Assembly: GCF_003412465.1 (NCBI RefSeq)
Contig: NZ_QTJV01000006.1
Span: forward strand, 558,001 to 622,000
Origin: Chitinophaga silvisoli
GTDB lineage: Bacteria; Bacteroidota; Bacteroidia; Chitinophagales; Chitinophagaceae
Length of the DNA: 64,000 nucleotides
Reading direction: 5' to 3'
Below the pieces are notes generated by a model, which saw only the letters and a list, made by a program, of their open reading frames with translations, did no database searches and was not told the origin of the DNA. The number at the start of each line of letters is the position of its first letter. Positions within the stretch are counted from its first letter, which is position 1. Positions 1-7,915 of the stretch are shown here, one piece after another. Made by a program: the position numbers and the translations under genes.

Positions 1-385
1 GAGCGGTAGCGGCGGTATTCGCAGGCCGGAATGCATCGCCGACTGCACTGAGCACGAAAATGCAGATACAGAACTGGAGAAGGGTATGCATTTGTCCGAG
101 AACTAAAAAAATCATCCCTTGCAGGAGCAGGCTCCAGAACTGCACGGGGTAAAAGCCGTACCGGTCGGATAAACGGCCGCCGGCAAATGCGCCGACAATG
201 CCGCCGATACCATAGCAGGTCATGACCAGGCCGGCCTGTTGTACAGAAAAGTGAAGTTGCTGGGTGAGGTAGACGGTCATAAATGGAATTACCATCGCGC
301 CACAGCGATTGATAAGGAGTACAACAGCAAGTATCCAGGTTGAGGTCGAAAGGCCAGCGTAGGCTTTTTTGTAAAGAGAAAACAA
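1..385 (-). CDS. MFS transporter, N-terminal part (cut by window edge)
   Basis: This is the start of a major facilitator superfamily permease on the minus strand; the rest lies outside the window. The translation shows hydrophobic helices separated by the loop GGRLSDRYG, which matches the MFS motif A between helices 2 and 3, and a preceding segment (INRCGAMVIPFMTVYL) typical of helix 1. No ATG lies upstream in frame. I chose the TTG at 383-385, giving MFSLYKKAYAGLS, because a -7 promoter box sits at 418-425 and would place the transcript start just upstream. Another in-frame TTG at 415 would overlap the expected transcript start. Substrate cannot be told; drug or sugar efflux are both possible. 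Family is reasonably sure, the start is not. Confidence 0.75.
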   Translation of the reverse strand, partial: MFSLYKKAYAGLSTSTWILAVVLLINRCGAMVIPFMTVYLTQQLHFSVQQAGLVMTCYGIGGIVGAFAGGRLSDRYGFYPVQFWSLLLQGMIFLVLGQMHTLLQFCICIFVLSAVGDAFRPANTAATA

Positions 386-417
386 ATGAATGTGGTTTTT
401 AAAAGCAAAAATCAACG

Positions 418-425
418 CAAAGGTA
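418..425 (-). promoter_or_regulatory. -7 promoter box for the MFS gene
   Basis: On the minus strand the sequence reads TACCTTTG, a perfect match to the Bacteroidota primary sigma factor box TAnnTTTG. It lies about 33 bases before the chosen TTG start. No clear -33 TTG element is seen. Confidence 0.5.
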
Positions 426-534
426 GTTAGAATTATTTCTATTAAAAATCTTCAGTTTTGCGGCGGGAAACTGGTTTTCTGCGCTTTACCCCGGGGCAGG
501 ACTGGCAACCCTGTTTTCCTTTTTAAACCACAAA

Positions 535-630
535 CCTGAATTTTCAATACCAAACGCAACACTGAATTTTCAATACTAAAGCAACACCGGAATTTTCAAC
601 AACAAATGCAACAGCGATTTTCAAAAAAAA
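535..630. repeat. Degenerate tandem repeat, about 26-bp unit, ~3.5 copies
   Basis: Three and a half imperfect copies of a unit built on GAATTTTCAATACCAAACG followed by CAACA follow one another. The units are 25-27 bp long, so the array is not a coding repeat. It lies in the gap between the MFS gene and the TonB-like gene. The rest of 386-1066 holds only a doubtful small-ORF pair and no other recognisable feature. Confidence 0.7.
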
Positions 631-664
631 CGATACTTCTCACTATAATATTTTCGTTTACCCC

Positions 665-1015
665 TTATAGGAATTCTCCCTTATAAGCCTTACTGTAATC
701 TTTATTATTGTAGGTGTATAGATCACGAAAATTTTGCTGGTGGTTTAATGTTTTGCATACCATTTTTTGGGCGAGCGCTTTCCAATTTTTAGTTCCTTTT
801 CTTCCCACGTGTCCTGGAAGGATAAACATACTCATTTAATTCCCTGCCTCCCTCCTGAAAATGTAACACAAATTCAAAAAAAGGAATAAGTTGCCATCAC
901 CCGTTTTCGCCCGGATCATGACATCACCTGGCTCCCTGAGCATATAAACCATAGTGCAGGAATGAAGCCCCTCTTTGGAATGGTTTCTGTTATAATAAAA
1001 CCAACCTGGAATCAT
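665..1015 (-). other. Two short in-frame minus-strand ORFs separated by one stop codon
   Basis: An ATG at 1015 opens a 59-codon frame ending in TAA at 836-838. The very next codon is an ATG (835) in the same frame, which opens a 56-codon frame ending at 665. The second peptide begins MSMFILPGHVGRKGTKNW and is rich in Lys, Asn and Tyr. A purine-rich AGGAGGGAGG tract precedes the second start by roughly 15-20 bases. I recognise no family. It may be a decayed gene with one stop, two small proteins, or chance. The layout is what can be seen; function is unknown. Confidence 0.25.
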
Positions 1016-1066
1016 ATCCAGGTAGTTTTTAACAGTACACCCACATACACGTATTAGAAAATATCT

Positions 1067-1074
1067 TATTTTTG
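1067..1074 (+). promoter_or_regulatory. -7 promoter box, TonB-like gene
   Basis: TATTTTTG matches TAnnTTTG exactly and ends only four bases before the ATG at 1079. If it is the real promoter the mRNA would be leaderless or nearly so. No other Met occurs in the protein before residue 60, so a later start is unlikely. Confidence 0.55.
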
Positions 1075-1078
1075 ATCT

Positions 1079-2008
1079 ATGCAGCTACAAAAAAGTAACT
1101 TTTCAAAAAGTAACTATACCAATACCAATACGAAGGAAAACAATACTGACAAAAACATAAAAGCAGTCGGTGTCACTATTGCCGTGCATGCTTTAGTTTT
1201 ATTAGCATTGATCCTGGGTGGATTCTCCGCACCTCCTCCCCTCCCTAACCAGGACCTGGGCATGGAAGTGAACCTCGGTACATCCGACGACGGTATGGGC
1301 GATGAGCAACCACTCAACCCCAACCCACCCAGTGCTGACGCTGCCAATGCATCAACCCCTCAAAACGAGCCGGTACCTACCCAGGACAACTCCACCCAGG
1401 AAGATATCGCTACCCAGGACAACGAAGACGCTCCCGAAGTAAACAAGCCGGAAAAACCGGTGGAAAAACCAAAGGAAGTCGCAAAAAACCTGGACTCCAA
1501 ACCAACAAAAACAACAAAGAAAACATCTGAAAATAATCCGGTTGCAGTAGAAAAACCACAAAAGGCAAAAGCCGTATTCGGTGGCGGTACCTTCACCGGC
1601 AACAATAGCGGTAACAACGCCAGCGGTTCCAACAACTCCACCGGCGAAGGCAATACCGGCAAGCCCGGCGATCGCGGCCAGATCAATGGCAATCCGAATG
1701 CCAGCGGCTATACCGGCGGTGGCTTAGGTGGTGGGAAATCAGATTTCCGCCTGAATGGCCGTAGCCTCATCAGCAAACCGAACCTCACCTACGACGGAGA
1801 TGAATCAGGTTATGTCGCTGTAAACATTAAGGTTGATAGAAGTGGCAACGTTATCGAAGCCACTCACTCCCTGAAAGGATCTACTCTCAGCAACCCCCGC
1901 AACATCGCCACAGCGATCAGAGGAGCGAAAGAATTGAAATACAATGTAAATGCTGATGCGCCTGATATCCAGTATGCCACTATCCGCTTCTTCTTTAAAG
2001 TGCAGTAA
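1079..2008 (+). CDS. TonB-like energy transducer / periplasm-spanning protein
   Basis: A 309-residue protein with the layout of a TonB-type transducer: a short polar N-terminus rich in Asn and Thr, one transmembrane helix at about residues 29-49, a long Pro/Lys/Glu linker (about 60-160) with VEKPKEVAK-type segments, a Gly/Asn-rich low-complexity stretch (about 165-225), and a folded C-terminal domain (about 230-309) ending in IRFFFKVQ. The C-terminal part resembles the TonB C-terminal fold seen in Bacteroidota proteins that follow ExbB/ExbD. In the family the N-terminal helix contacts ExbB/D and the C-terminus contacts outer-membrane receptors. No exbBD lies in this window, so it may be an orphan copy. 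Family assignment rests on architecture and a weak C-terminal match. Confidence 0.7.
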   Translation: MQLQKSNFSKSNYTNTNTKENNTDKNIKAVGVTIAVHALVLLALILGGFSAPPPLPNQDLGMEVNLGTSDDGMGDEQPLNPNPPSADAANASTPQNEPVPTQDNSTQEDIATQDNEDAPEVNKPEKPVEKPKEVAKNLDSKPTKTTKKTSENNPVAVEKPQKAKAVFGGGTFTGNNSGNNASGSNNSTGEGNTGKPGDRGQINGNPNASGYTGGGLGGGKSDFRLNGRSLISKPNLTYDGDESGYVAVNIKVDRSGNVIEATHSLKGSTLSNPRNIATAIRGAKELKYNVNADAPDIQYATIRFFFKVQ

Positions 2009-2030
2009 GCAAAAAAAATTATAGAAAATC

Positions 2031-2063
2031 AATCCCTTCCTACAGCAGGAAGGGATTTTTTTG
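2031..2063 (+). terminator. Terminator after the TonB-like gene
   Basis: AATCCCTTCC and GGAAGGGATT form a perfect 10-bp stem with a 7-base loop, followed by a run of T. Confidence 0.85.
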
Positions 2064-2134
2064 TGCATCTCCCTAAATAGCTCATTCTATCCTCATTTAT
2101 AATAACATAATTTAATAACAATAATATATTTAGA

Positions 2135-2142
2135 TATATTTG
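2135..2142 (+). promoter_or_regulatory. -7 promoter box upstream of the DUF5723 gene
   Basis: TATATTTG matches TAnnTTTG. With the start at 2232 it would give a leader of about 85 bases. Confidence 0.45.
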
Positions 2143-2231
2143 CATGGGAAATTCTTTTGTAGCGCTCGCCAATATATAGGTACTTTTTGCGTTATAAAGG
2201 AGAAAAACCGTACTGCCAACTAATTAGATAT

Positions 2232-3707
2232 ATGCTGTTTAGAGTAATTCGAGCCTTAGGCCTTGCAACTGTCATTGCCATATCTTTAATCGAGCCATAC
2301 AAGGCAAAGGCCCAGATGAATATGAACATGGGCGGGTATGCAAATAGTCATTACGCAGGTATTTATGGAGTACCCTCCAATCCCGCAATGGCTGCAGGCA
2401 CACACTTCAAATGGGACATTAACGTGGCTGGGGTAAACGCCGCTTTGGGTAACACCTATGCACGCTTTCCAAAGTCGCTCATCTTCCATCCACCTGATTC
2501 CCTGGAAGGATTGAAACGTAACAGGGACTATTTCCTGGACACATTGTCGACCGGGAAACAATTCGGCTGGGGTAATATGGATGTGATGATGCCATCCTTC
2601 ATGTACTCCCTCGATGAAACCAAATCTATTGCATTCGTTTGGCGTGTTCGCGCCCAGGGCAATGGCGGTGGTATGAATACCGACGTGGCTAACTTCTTTG
2701 CGAACAACTTTCCAAATTCACAATACAACAACCAGCGTTTCGATATGGAAGTAGCCAGCGGCAGCTTCCACATGTGGAACGAATATGACCTCACTTACGC
2801 GCAGATCATTAAAGACGATGGAATGCACCTGCTCAAAGGTGGTGTGACACTGAAAATACTGAATGGGATCGCTGCCGGCTACGCCCAGGTAGAAGATGCC
2901 AGCTTTACCATGAACTCCGCTACCAGCGCCGACATTTATAGCGGTACGCTGAAAGTAGGTTACAACGACGGTATTAATAACTGGAAAAAACCAAACACAA
3001 GCAATTACAAGCCCTTTACGGGTAACTGGGGCTTAGGTATGGACATCGGTGTGGTCTACGAATGGAGAGCCGAAATGGACGGTCTGCAGGGCTATGACGA
3101 TACCGACTGGAACCCTGAAGGCGATGACTATAAGATGCGACTCGGTGTAAGTATTACTGACTTCGGGGGCATCTCCTACAAAAAAGTAGCATCCAACACC
3201 GATCTCAGTCTGATCGCCAGCAACATCAATCCATACGAGATCAAAATGAGAAAAGGCGAAGGCTGGCAGTCTTACTACCGCCGCCTGCAACAATACTTTA
3301 CACCGATTGCCAGCGATGAGAAGTTCCGTATGAACCTGCCGACTGCACTGAACGTTATGTTCGATTACAATATCGATGCACGCTTCTTTGTAAACGGTGC
3401 TGCGGTGATGTCACTGAACAGTGGTCGGTACGATCCGAGCAAGACTTACATGGTATCTCACTTCACCATTACGCCACGCTATGACGGCCGCCATTTTGGA
3501 GTGTACATCCCAATCGATGTCAATAACCATACACAGTTTGATATGGGTGCCGGCTTCCGCCTGGGTCCGCTGGTGATTGGCTCAAACACCGTGCTGTCTA
3601 ACCTGTTCCAGAAGAACAAGAACAGACTCGATGGTTTCGTAGCTCTGCGCCTGGTACCCATGAGATTTGGTAAGACCCTGCTGGGTTGTCCTGCAGCACA
3701 GTTCTAA
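2232..3707 (+). CDS. DUF5723-type outer-membrane beta-barrel protein
   Basis: A 491-residue secreted protein. The open frame extends up to a TTG at 2187, but the ATG at 2232 begins a clean signal peptide (MLFRVIRALGLATVIAISL) with cleavage probably after KAKAQ, so I took that start. The mature protein opens with a motif of the form NSHYAGIYGVPSNPAMAA, typical of Bacteroidota DUF5723/PorV-like barrels in which an N-terminal segment is followed by many amphipathic beta strands. The C-terminus (RFGKTLLGCPAAQF) fits a final strand plus tail. Its role is unknown; the family is predicted to sit in the outer membrane. It is followed by the long-hairpin element at 3728-3840 and has no obvious operon partner. 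Confidence 0.7.
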   Translation: MLFRVIRALGLATVIAISLIEPYKAKAQMNMNMGGYANSHYAGIYGVPSNPAMAAGTHFKWDINVAGVNAALGNTYARFPKSLIFHPPDSLEGLKRNRDYFLDTLSTGKQFGWGNMDVMMPSFMYSLDETKSIAFVWRVRAQGNGGGMNTDVANFFANNFPNSQYNNQRFDMEVASGSFHMWNEYDLTYAQIIKDDGMHLLKGGVTLKILNGIAAGYAQVEDASFTMNSATSADIYSGTLKVGYNDGINNWKKPNTSNYKPFTGNWGLGMDIGVVYEWRAEMDGLQGYDDTDWNPEGDDYKMRLGVSITDFGGISYKKVASNTDLSLIASNINPYEIKMRKGEGWQSYYRRLQQYFTPIASDEKFRMNLPTALNVMFDYNIDARFFVNGAAVMSLNSGRYDPSKTYMVSHFTITPRYDGRHFGVYIPIDVNNHTQFDMGAGFRLGPLVIGSNTVLSNLFQKNKNRLDGFVALRLVPMRFGKTLLGCPAAQF

Positions 3708-3727
3708 ACACCTTTATCTTTTTATAT

Positions 3728-3840
3728 AAAATGGTTGTATCAAAAGTATATTTTCCAGGAATTAATCCGGATTTCGAACGAAGAGCATTTTGTTTTATTG
3801 ATTCTCAATGCCCTCAAATTACTTTTGGTACAACCTTTTT
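3728..3840. repeat. Long-hairpin intergenic element, copy 1
   Basis: Arms at 3733-3748 (GGTTGTATCAAAAGTA) and 3820-3835 pair over 16 bp with one wobble and enclose about 70 bases. Read on the minus strand, the interior aligns well with the element at 7228-7340: both have AAAAGTAA, then ATTGAGAAT, then CCGGATT and ATTCC before the second arm. Two homologous copies with long terminal arms suggest a dispersed non-coding element rather than a plain terminator, although it ends in a T run and may also stop transcription. Confidence 0.75.
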
Positions 3841-4249
3841 AGAACCTTAGCTATTCCCCCCACAAGCGTAATTTCTTAAATAACGATGGCCGGCCATGAA
3901 GCAGTGTCACCTGTTATTTTGATCTTGATGAATACCTGCTCCCTTATCTCCAAACATCTGCCAGGGAATATTTGCGCTATAATTGTAATGCTGCAGCTAG
4001 TTGCGCCTTAAATAACAGGCAACCGGTGCAGCGATCCATATATGTTTAAGTGGGCGAAATTGGAGGAGGAAGAAGTTATTTAATTATTCGAAAAAGGAGG
4101 CTGGTTTATTAACAGTTTTCTATCTCCGCTTTAAACAACTCCTGGCAAATAATCAACACGCTTTAAGGCAAGCTTGCAACTTCTCTAATTGCCCTGCCAA
4201 TCTTATTGATAAAGGATAATTACATTTATCCCTTACCAATTATTTTTTT
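3841..4249. other. Intergenic gap with no supported gene
   Basis: The stretch contains an ATG-to-TAA frame at 3886-4011 (41 residues, hydrophobic) with no promoter box close by; I do not call it a gene. No tRNA, strong hairpin or repeat was seen. The last part before 4250 is AT-rich and probably holds the promoter of the next gene. Confidence 0.4.
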
Positions 4250-4918
4250 ATGGCAAAGCAAACTTCGATACTGACATTTACTGGCAGATTAGGGCCGTTA
4301 ACAGGTTTCAAACGAAATGGGAAGCATTACTTCCGGAACCGCCCTGATGGTATTCGGCACACTCCCAATATGAAACGGGCAGCACAGCGTTTTGGACAGG
4401 CTAGCCGTACCGGGGCTTTTATCCGGAAGGCATTGGGAATAAAAGGTGATGGAGGGCATGTGAATAGGTTTACTAAATTGCTGATTCCTTCTGCGGGTGT
4501 CGATCTGCATCCCCTGACAGGACTGCAATTCAATAAATCCAAACCTACCTCATCTCATTTCTCCAAATTACCGGTATTAGGGAAAGATGGCAGATTATAC
4601 ATCCCGGCACAAGCCTTCCCAAAAGGCATCCGGCATGTAGCAATTAAATTAATCGCTGTCCGAATTGATTTACAAACCAGGCAGGTAATAGGCAGCAATA
4701 CAGCTGTCATTAATATCGACACTTCTCAAAAATTTGAAGGTGCGGAACTTTGTGCATCTGTACCTGGAACAGGCACATTGATCACGGCGTTGTCTGTAAA
4801 TGACAGCGCAGCGATCATTGCGGTGAAGGAGACACAGGCGGTTTCCATCAGGCCTGTTGAACCGCATTTTATTCATGTTAATGTACCTGCGGTGCCATTT
4901 ATAGTACTCTTGGAATGA
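4250..4918 (+). CDS. Unknown 222-residue Bacteroidota protein
   Basis: No function recognised. The N-terminal third is basic (GRLGPLTGFKRNGKHYFRNR, then a stretch with RFGQASRTGAFIRKAL) and resembles the conserved opening of a group of hypothetical proteins in Chitinophaga-like genomes. The remainder is predicted beta-rich with short hydrophobic strands and ends in VPFIVLLE. No signal peptide or membrane helix is visible, so it is probably cytoplasmic. It stands alone between two non-coding gaps of more than 300 bases and on the same strand as both neighbours. The coding nature is supported by length, an ATG after an AT-rich tract, and protein-like composition. Confidence 0.65.
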   Translation: MAKQTSILTFTGRLGPLTGFKRNGKHYFRNRPDGIRHTPNMKRAAQRFGQASRTGAFIRKALGIKGDGGHVNRFTKLLIPSAGVDLHPLTGLQFNKSKPTSSHFSKLPVLGKDGRLYIPAQAFPKGIRHVAIKLIAVRIDLQTRQVIGSNTAVINIDTSQKFEGAELCASVPGTGTLITALSVNDSAAIIAVKETQAVSIRPVEPHFIHVNVPAVPFIVLLE

Positions 4919-5230
4919 TAGCTGTTAGCCATACAAGGAATAATTGGTAGATCGGATGAACCTATGAAGAAATATAAATTTACTACCACAGTGGAAATAA
5001 CTGTGGGCATACTACTATTGTATTTTTAGCGCCATATCTCAGGAAAAAGCCAAAAATCTCTCTCCACCACGAGTCCACGTTGAAAGGTTCCTGGACCTGA
5101 TTAAGCCCCCTTTAATCCAGATGGTAAATACTGTTTCCTTTATTCTTAACCTTACAAGACTTAATGGGGTAATTCTATATTTTATTTATGAATACCTCCT
5201 TTTTTTCTACTTTTAAGAAAATGTGAATTT
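4919..5230. other. Intergenic gap; weak hairpin only
   Basis: A 7-bp inverted repeat CCACAGT/ACTGTGG lies at 4986-5006, followed some bases later by a short T-rich tract; it might terminate the upstream gene. TACTTTTA near 5211-5218 is a near-match to the -7 box for the next gene. Nothing else is evident. Confidence 0.35.
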
Positions 5231-5779
5231 ATGGCCCCCCTCTTAGTTAACCTCGATCAGCTCATTGGATCGAAAAGAAATGTGTATCATAAAGGTTTGC
5301 AGCCAGGACTTTCTCCTGATGAAATACATGCATTGGAAGAAAAATATGGCATTACCCTGCCCGAAGATCTGAAAGGCCTGTATCAATGGCATAACGGTCA
5401 GCGGGATGATAATTACGAAGCCTTCGTCAACAATTGCACCTTTGTACCGCTGGAGCATGCGCTGGATACAGCAGCTGAGCTTACTTCCATGATCGGTAGT
5501 GATTTTGAATTGCCGGATATGTGGCATGAGACCTGGATTCCTATCTTCAGCAATGGCGGAGGGGATTATATCTGTTATGACCTGGCAGGTAGTTTTGACG
5601 GACAGGCCGGTCAGTTGATCGAATACTGGCATGCGGATAATGACAGGAATATTATTGCAGGGGATTTGGCTGGTTTGCTGCAGGCATTGGTAAATTTGTA
5701 TGAAGTGTATGATCCGTCTGATGAGTTTATGCAGGTGGAAGATTTGCCAGGATACCCACTGAGGCACGAGATAGCATGA
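5231..5779 (+). CDS. SMI1/KNR4 family protein
   Basis: A 182-residue soluble protein with the SMI1/KNR4 (SUKH) signature: a region reading ALEEKYGITLPEDLKGLYQW near residues 35-55, followed by HNGQ, and a second block WIPIFSNGGGDYICYDL near residues 100-116. In bacteria the family includes many immunity proteins against contact-delivered or polymorphic toxins, as well as glucan-synthesis regulators in fungi. No toxin gene is adjacent here, so an immunity role is only a family-based possibility. The start ATG follows an AT-rich tract and the length fits the family. Confidence 0.8.
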   Translation: MAPLLVNLDQLIGSKRNVYHKGLQPGLSPDEIHALEEKYGITLPEDLKGLYQWHNGQRDDNYEAFVNNCTFVPLEHALDTAAELTSMIGSDFELPDMWHETWIPIFSNGGGDYICYDLAGSFDGQAGQLIEYWHADNDRNIIAGDLAGLLQALVNLYEVYDPSDEFMQVEDLPGYPLRHEIA

Positions 5780-5929
5780 TGTCATTTGCATTTTAAAACC
5801 ACCCATCAGGGCAGCAGTCTACGCAACAACGCCGGACCTGGCAGCGGCCTTCAATTCTGCCGGCTTTATTAAATTCAAAATGAACCGGCACTACGCTTCT
5901 GCAAATTGTACAGTAATCTATTTTTCATT

Positions 5930-5937
5930 TACTTTTG
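5930..5937 (+). promoter_or_regulatory. -7 promoter box, folC
   Basis: TACTTTTG matches TAnnTTTG and ends three bases before the ATG at 5941, again implying a leaderless or near-leaderless transcript. Confidence 0.55.
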
Positions 5938-5940
5938 CGC

Positions 5941-7227
5941 ATGAACTACCAACAAACTCTGGACTACCTGTATGAGCGCCTCCCCATGTTCACCCGTGTA
6001 GGTGCAAGCGCTTTCAGGAAAGACCTGCATAATACCATTGCTTTATGCGAACAACTGGGCAATCCCCAGCGCCTGTTCAAAACAGTTCACGTTGCCGGCA
6101 CTAACGGTAAAGGCTCTACCAGTCATATGCTGGCAGCCGTATTTCAACAAGCAGGCTACAAGACCGGGTTATATACCTCTCCACACCTGAAAGATTTCAG
6201 GGAACGGATCCGCATTAACGGCGAGATGATTGACCAGGAATTTGTAGTGGAATTTGTGCAGCAGGTACAACCCTCTATAGAACAACTCGATCCTTCTTTT
6301 TTTGAACTCACCGTAGCCATGGCATTCCAGTACTTTGCACTGGAACAGGTAGATATCGCCATCATCGAAGTAGGCCTTGGCGGCCGCTTAGATAGCACCA
6401 ATATCATTACACCGGAACTCTCTGTCATTACCAATATCAGCTATGACCACATGAACATGCTGGGCAATACCCTGCCGGAAATAGCCAGTGAGAAAGCAGG
6501 TATTATCAAACCGCAGGTACCGGTAGTAGTGGCACAGACACAGACTGAAGTAGAACAGGTCTTTATTGACAAAGCGAAGGCCATGGAAGCCCCCATTACC
6601 TTTGCTGACCAGCACTGGCTCGTACAGGACAATGACCTGGCAAACGGCCACCTGCATATCCAGCTACGCCCCCTGCATAGCGAGCAGGTATGGGACCTGA
6701 AACCAGACCTGAACGGACAGTACCAGGTGAAAAATATCATGGGGGTACTGAGTGCAGTAAAGGTATTGCAACAGTCAGGATGGGAACTGCCGGATGAAAG
6801 TGTGAAGACCGCACTCAGTCATGTAAAGAAGTTGACAGGACTGAGAGGCAGGTGGGATATAGTGGCACAGCATCCACTCACCATCTTTGATGTAGGACAT
6901 AACGAAGCCGGCATTGGTGAGATCGTAGGCCAGTTAGAACACATGACTTATAGGCATTTGCATATAGTGACAGGTTTTGTGAAAGACAAGGAAGTGAGTA
7001 AGGTCTTAAAATTATTCCCGGCGGCAGCGACCTACTATTTTACAAGGGCACAGATCCCGAGAGCGCTGGATGAAAATGAACTGGCGGAGATGGGTGCGGC
7101 AGCGGGCCTGAGAGGGAAATCTTATCCTAATGTGCAACAGGCTTTCCAGGCGGCAAAGCAGCATGCGCACGAGGAAGATGTGATCCTGGTATGTGGTAGT
7201 TTTTTTATAGTAGGAGAAGCGATGTAA
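5941..7227 (+). CDS. folC: Bifunctional folylpolyglutamate synthase / dihydrofolate synthase
   Basis: A 428-residue Mur-ligase-type enzyme. FolC adds glutamate to dihydropteroate (making dihydrofolate) and then extends the polyglutamate tail of tetrahydrofolate, using ATP in the cytoplasm. The P-loop GTNGKGST is at about residues 53-60 within HVAGTNGKGSTSHML, followed by the family motif TGLYTSPHL, then ELTVAMAFQYF and IIEVGLGGRLDSTN (Mg/folate site). The C-terminal domain contains IFDVGHNEAG, the usual FolC/Mur domain-3 signature. The frame is open to a TTG at 5935, but the ATG at 5941 is the natural start. The end abuts a hairpin element shared with the convergent Nudix gene. Confidence 0.95.
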   Translation: MNYQQTLDYLYERLPMFTRVGASAFRKDLHNTIALCEQLGNPQRLFKTVHVAGTNGKGSTSHMLAAVFQQAGYKTGLYTSPHLKDFRERIRINGEMIDQEFVVEFVQQVQPSIEQLDPSFFELTVAMAFQYFALEQVDIAIIEVGLGGRLDSTNIITPELSVITNISYDHMNMLGNTLPEIASEKAGIIKPQVPVVVAQTQTEVEQVFIDKAKAMEAPITFADQHWLVQDNDLANGHLHIQLRPLHSEQVWDLKPDLNGQYQVKNIMGVLSAVKVLQQSGWELPDESVKTALSHVKKLTGLRGRWDIVAQHPLTIFDVGHNEAGIGEIVGQLEHMTYRHLHIVTGFVKDKEVSKVLKLFPAAATYYFTRAQIPRALDENELAEMGAAAGLRGKSYPNVQQAFQAAKQHAHEEDVILVCGSFFIVGEAM

Positions 7228-7340
7228 TTAAAAAAGAGCTTGTATGAAAAGTAAATTGAAGGTATTGAGAATAAATTCTCTCCGCCCGTTACCCGGATTT
7301 ATTCCCGGGTATTTTACTTTTGATACAAGCTCTTTTAATT
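7228..7340. repeat. Long-hairpin intergenic element, copy 2
   Basis: Arms at 7232-7255 and 7313-7336 are inverted repeats of 24 bases with one mismatch (core GAGCTTGTAT, then AAAAGTAAA). A second, nested palindrome (TACCCGG...CCCGGGTA) lies inside. The element fills the gap between the folC and Nudix stop codons almost exactly and should act as a bidirectional terminator. It is homologous in its interior to the element at 3728-3840. Confidence 0.8.
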
Positions 7341-7899
7341 ATAGCAAGGTCAGTTCTTTCAACTTTAATAAGGCATAAAAGATACAAGTCACATGCAGAC
7401 TTTGCAACAGCTCATTGTTTTTAAGCATCGTCTCCAACTCTTCCATTTCCAGGAGCACTATTTCAATCTCTTCATTCTCATCCAGGTCCTGCTCCTGCAC
7501 CTTCTTCCCTCCTGTAGCCAGGAACATATGCGTAAAATTATTGCTGCTGGCAGGGTTCGGGGCGATCTTTCCTAAGTTGATCAGCTGATCAAACTCATAT
7601 CCCGTTTCTTCCAGCAATTCACGACGCATAGCGTATTCAGGAGAAGGGTCATCGTTATCCATAGTCCCACCCGGGATTTCCAGTAAAGTCTGACGGATGC
7701 CATGACGATATTGTTTCACCATAATCACCCTCCCCATATCATCCAGGGCTACGCAATTTACCCAGTCATTGTATTCCAGTACATAGTACGGAGTAACAAT
7801 CTTTCCCTGGGGTGTCTCGCATTTGTCTTCGCGGGCTGTTAACCAATTACTTCTAAAAAGATACTTTGACTCAAGCAGTTTCCAATCTAATGCCGACAT
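7339..7899 (-). CDS. Nudix hydrolase, ADP-ribose pyrophosphatase-like
   Basis: A 186-residue Nudix protein. The box reads GTMDNDDPSPEYAMRRELLE and continues ETGYEF at about residues 75-102, so the REXXEE metal-binding core is intact. The first Glu of the classical box (GX5E) is replaced by Pro with a one-residue longer loop, a variant seen in some Bacteroidota members. The overall layout (YVLEYNDWVNCVALDD, then VKQYRHGIRQTLLEIPGGT) resembles ADP-sugar pyrophosphatases, which hydrolyse ADP-ribose and related nucleotides. The gene follows the DinB/YfiT-like gene after 16 bases on the same strand, so the two are probably co-transcribed. Exact substrate is not known. Confidence 0.85.
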   Translation of the reverse strand: MSALDWKLLESKYLFRSNWLTAREDKCETPQGKIVTPYYVLEYNDWVNCVALDDMGRVIMVKQYRHGIRQTLLEIPGGTMDNDDPSPEYAMRRELLEETGYEFDQLINLGKIAPNPASSNNFTHMFLATGGKKVQEQDLDENEEIEIVLLEMEELETMLKNNELLQSLHVTCIFYALLKLKELTLL

Positions 7900-7915
7900 A
7901 TATTCAGTTTAAAGT

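Noticed and set aside
3886..4011. 41-codon hydrophobic frame MAGHEAVSPVILILMNTCSL...
   Set aside because: No promoter box, no neighbour relation, and length compatible with chance.
5243..5806. 187-codon minus-strand frame opposite the SMI1/KNR4 gene
   Set aside because: The plus-strand protein carries the SMI1/KNR4 motifs, so the reverse frame is incidental.
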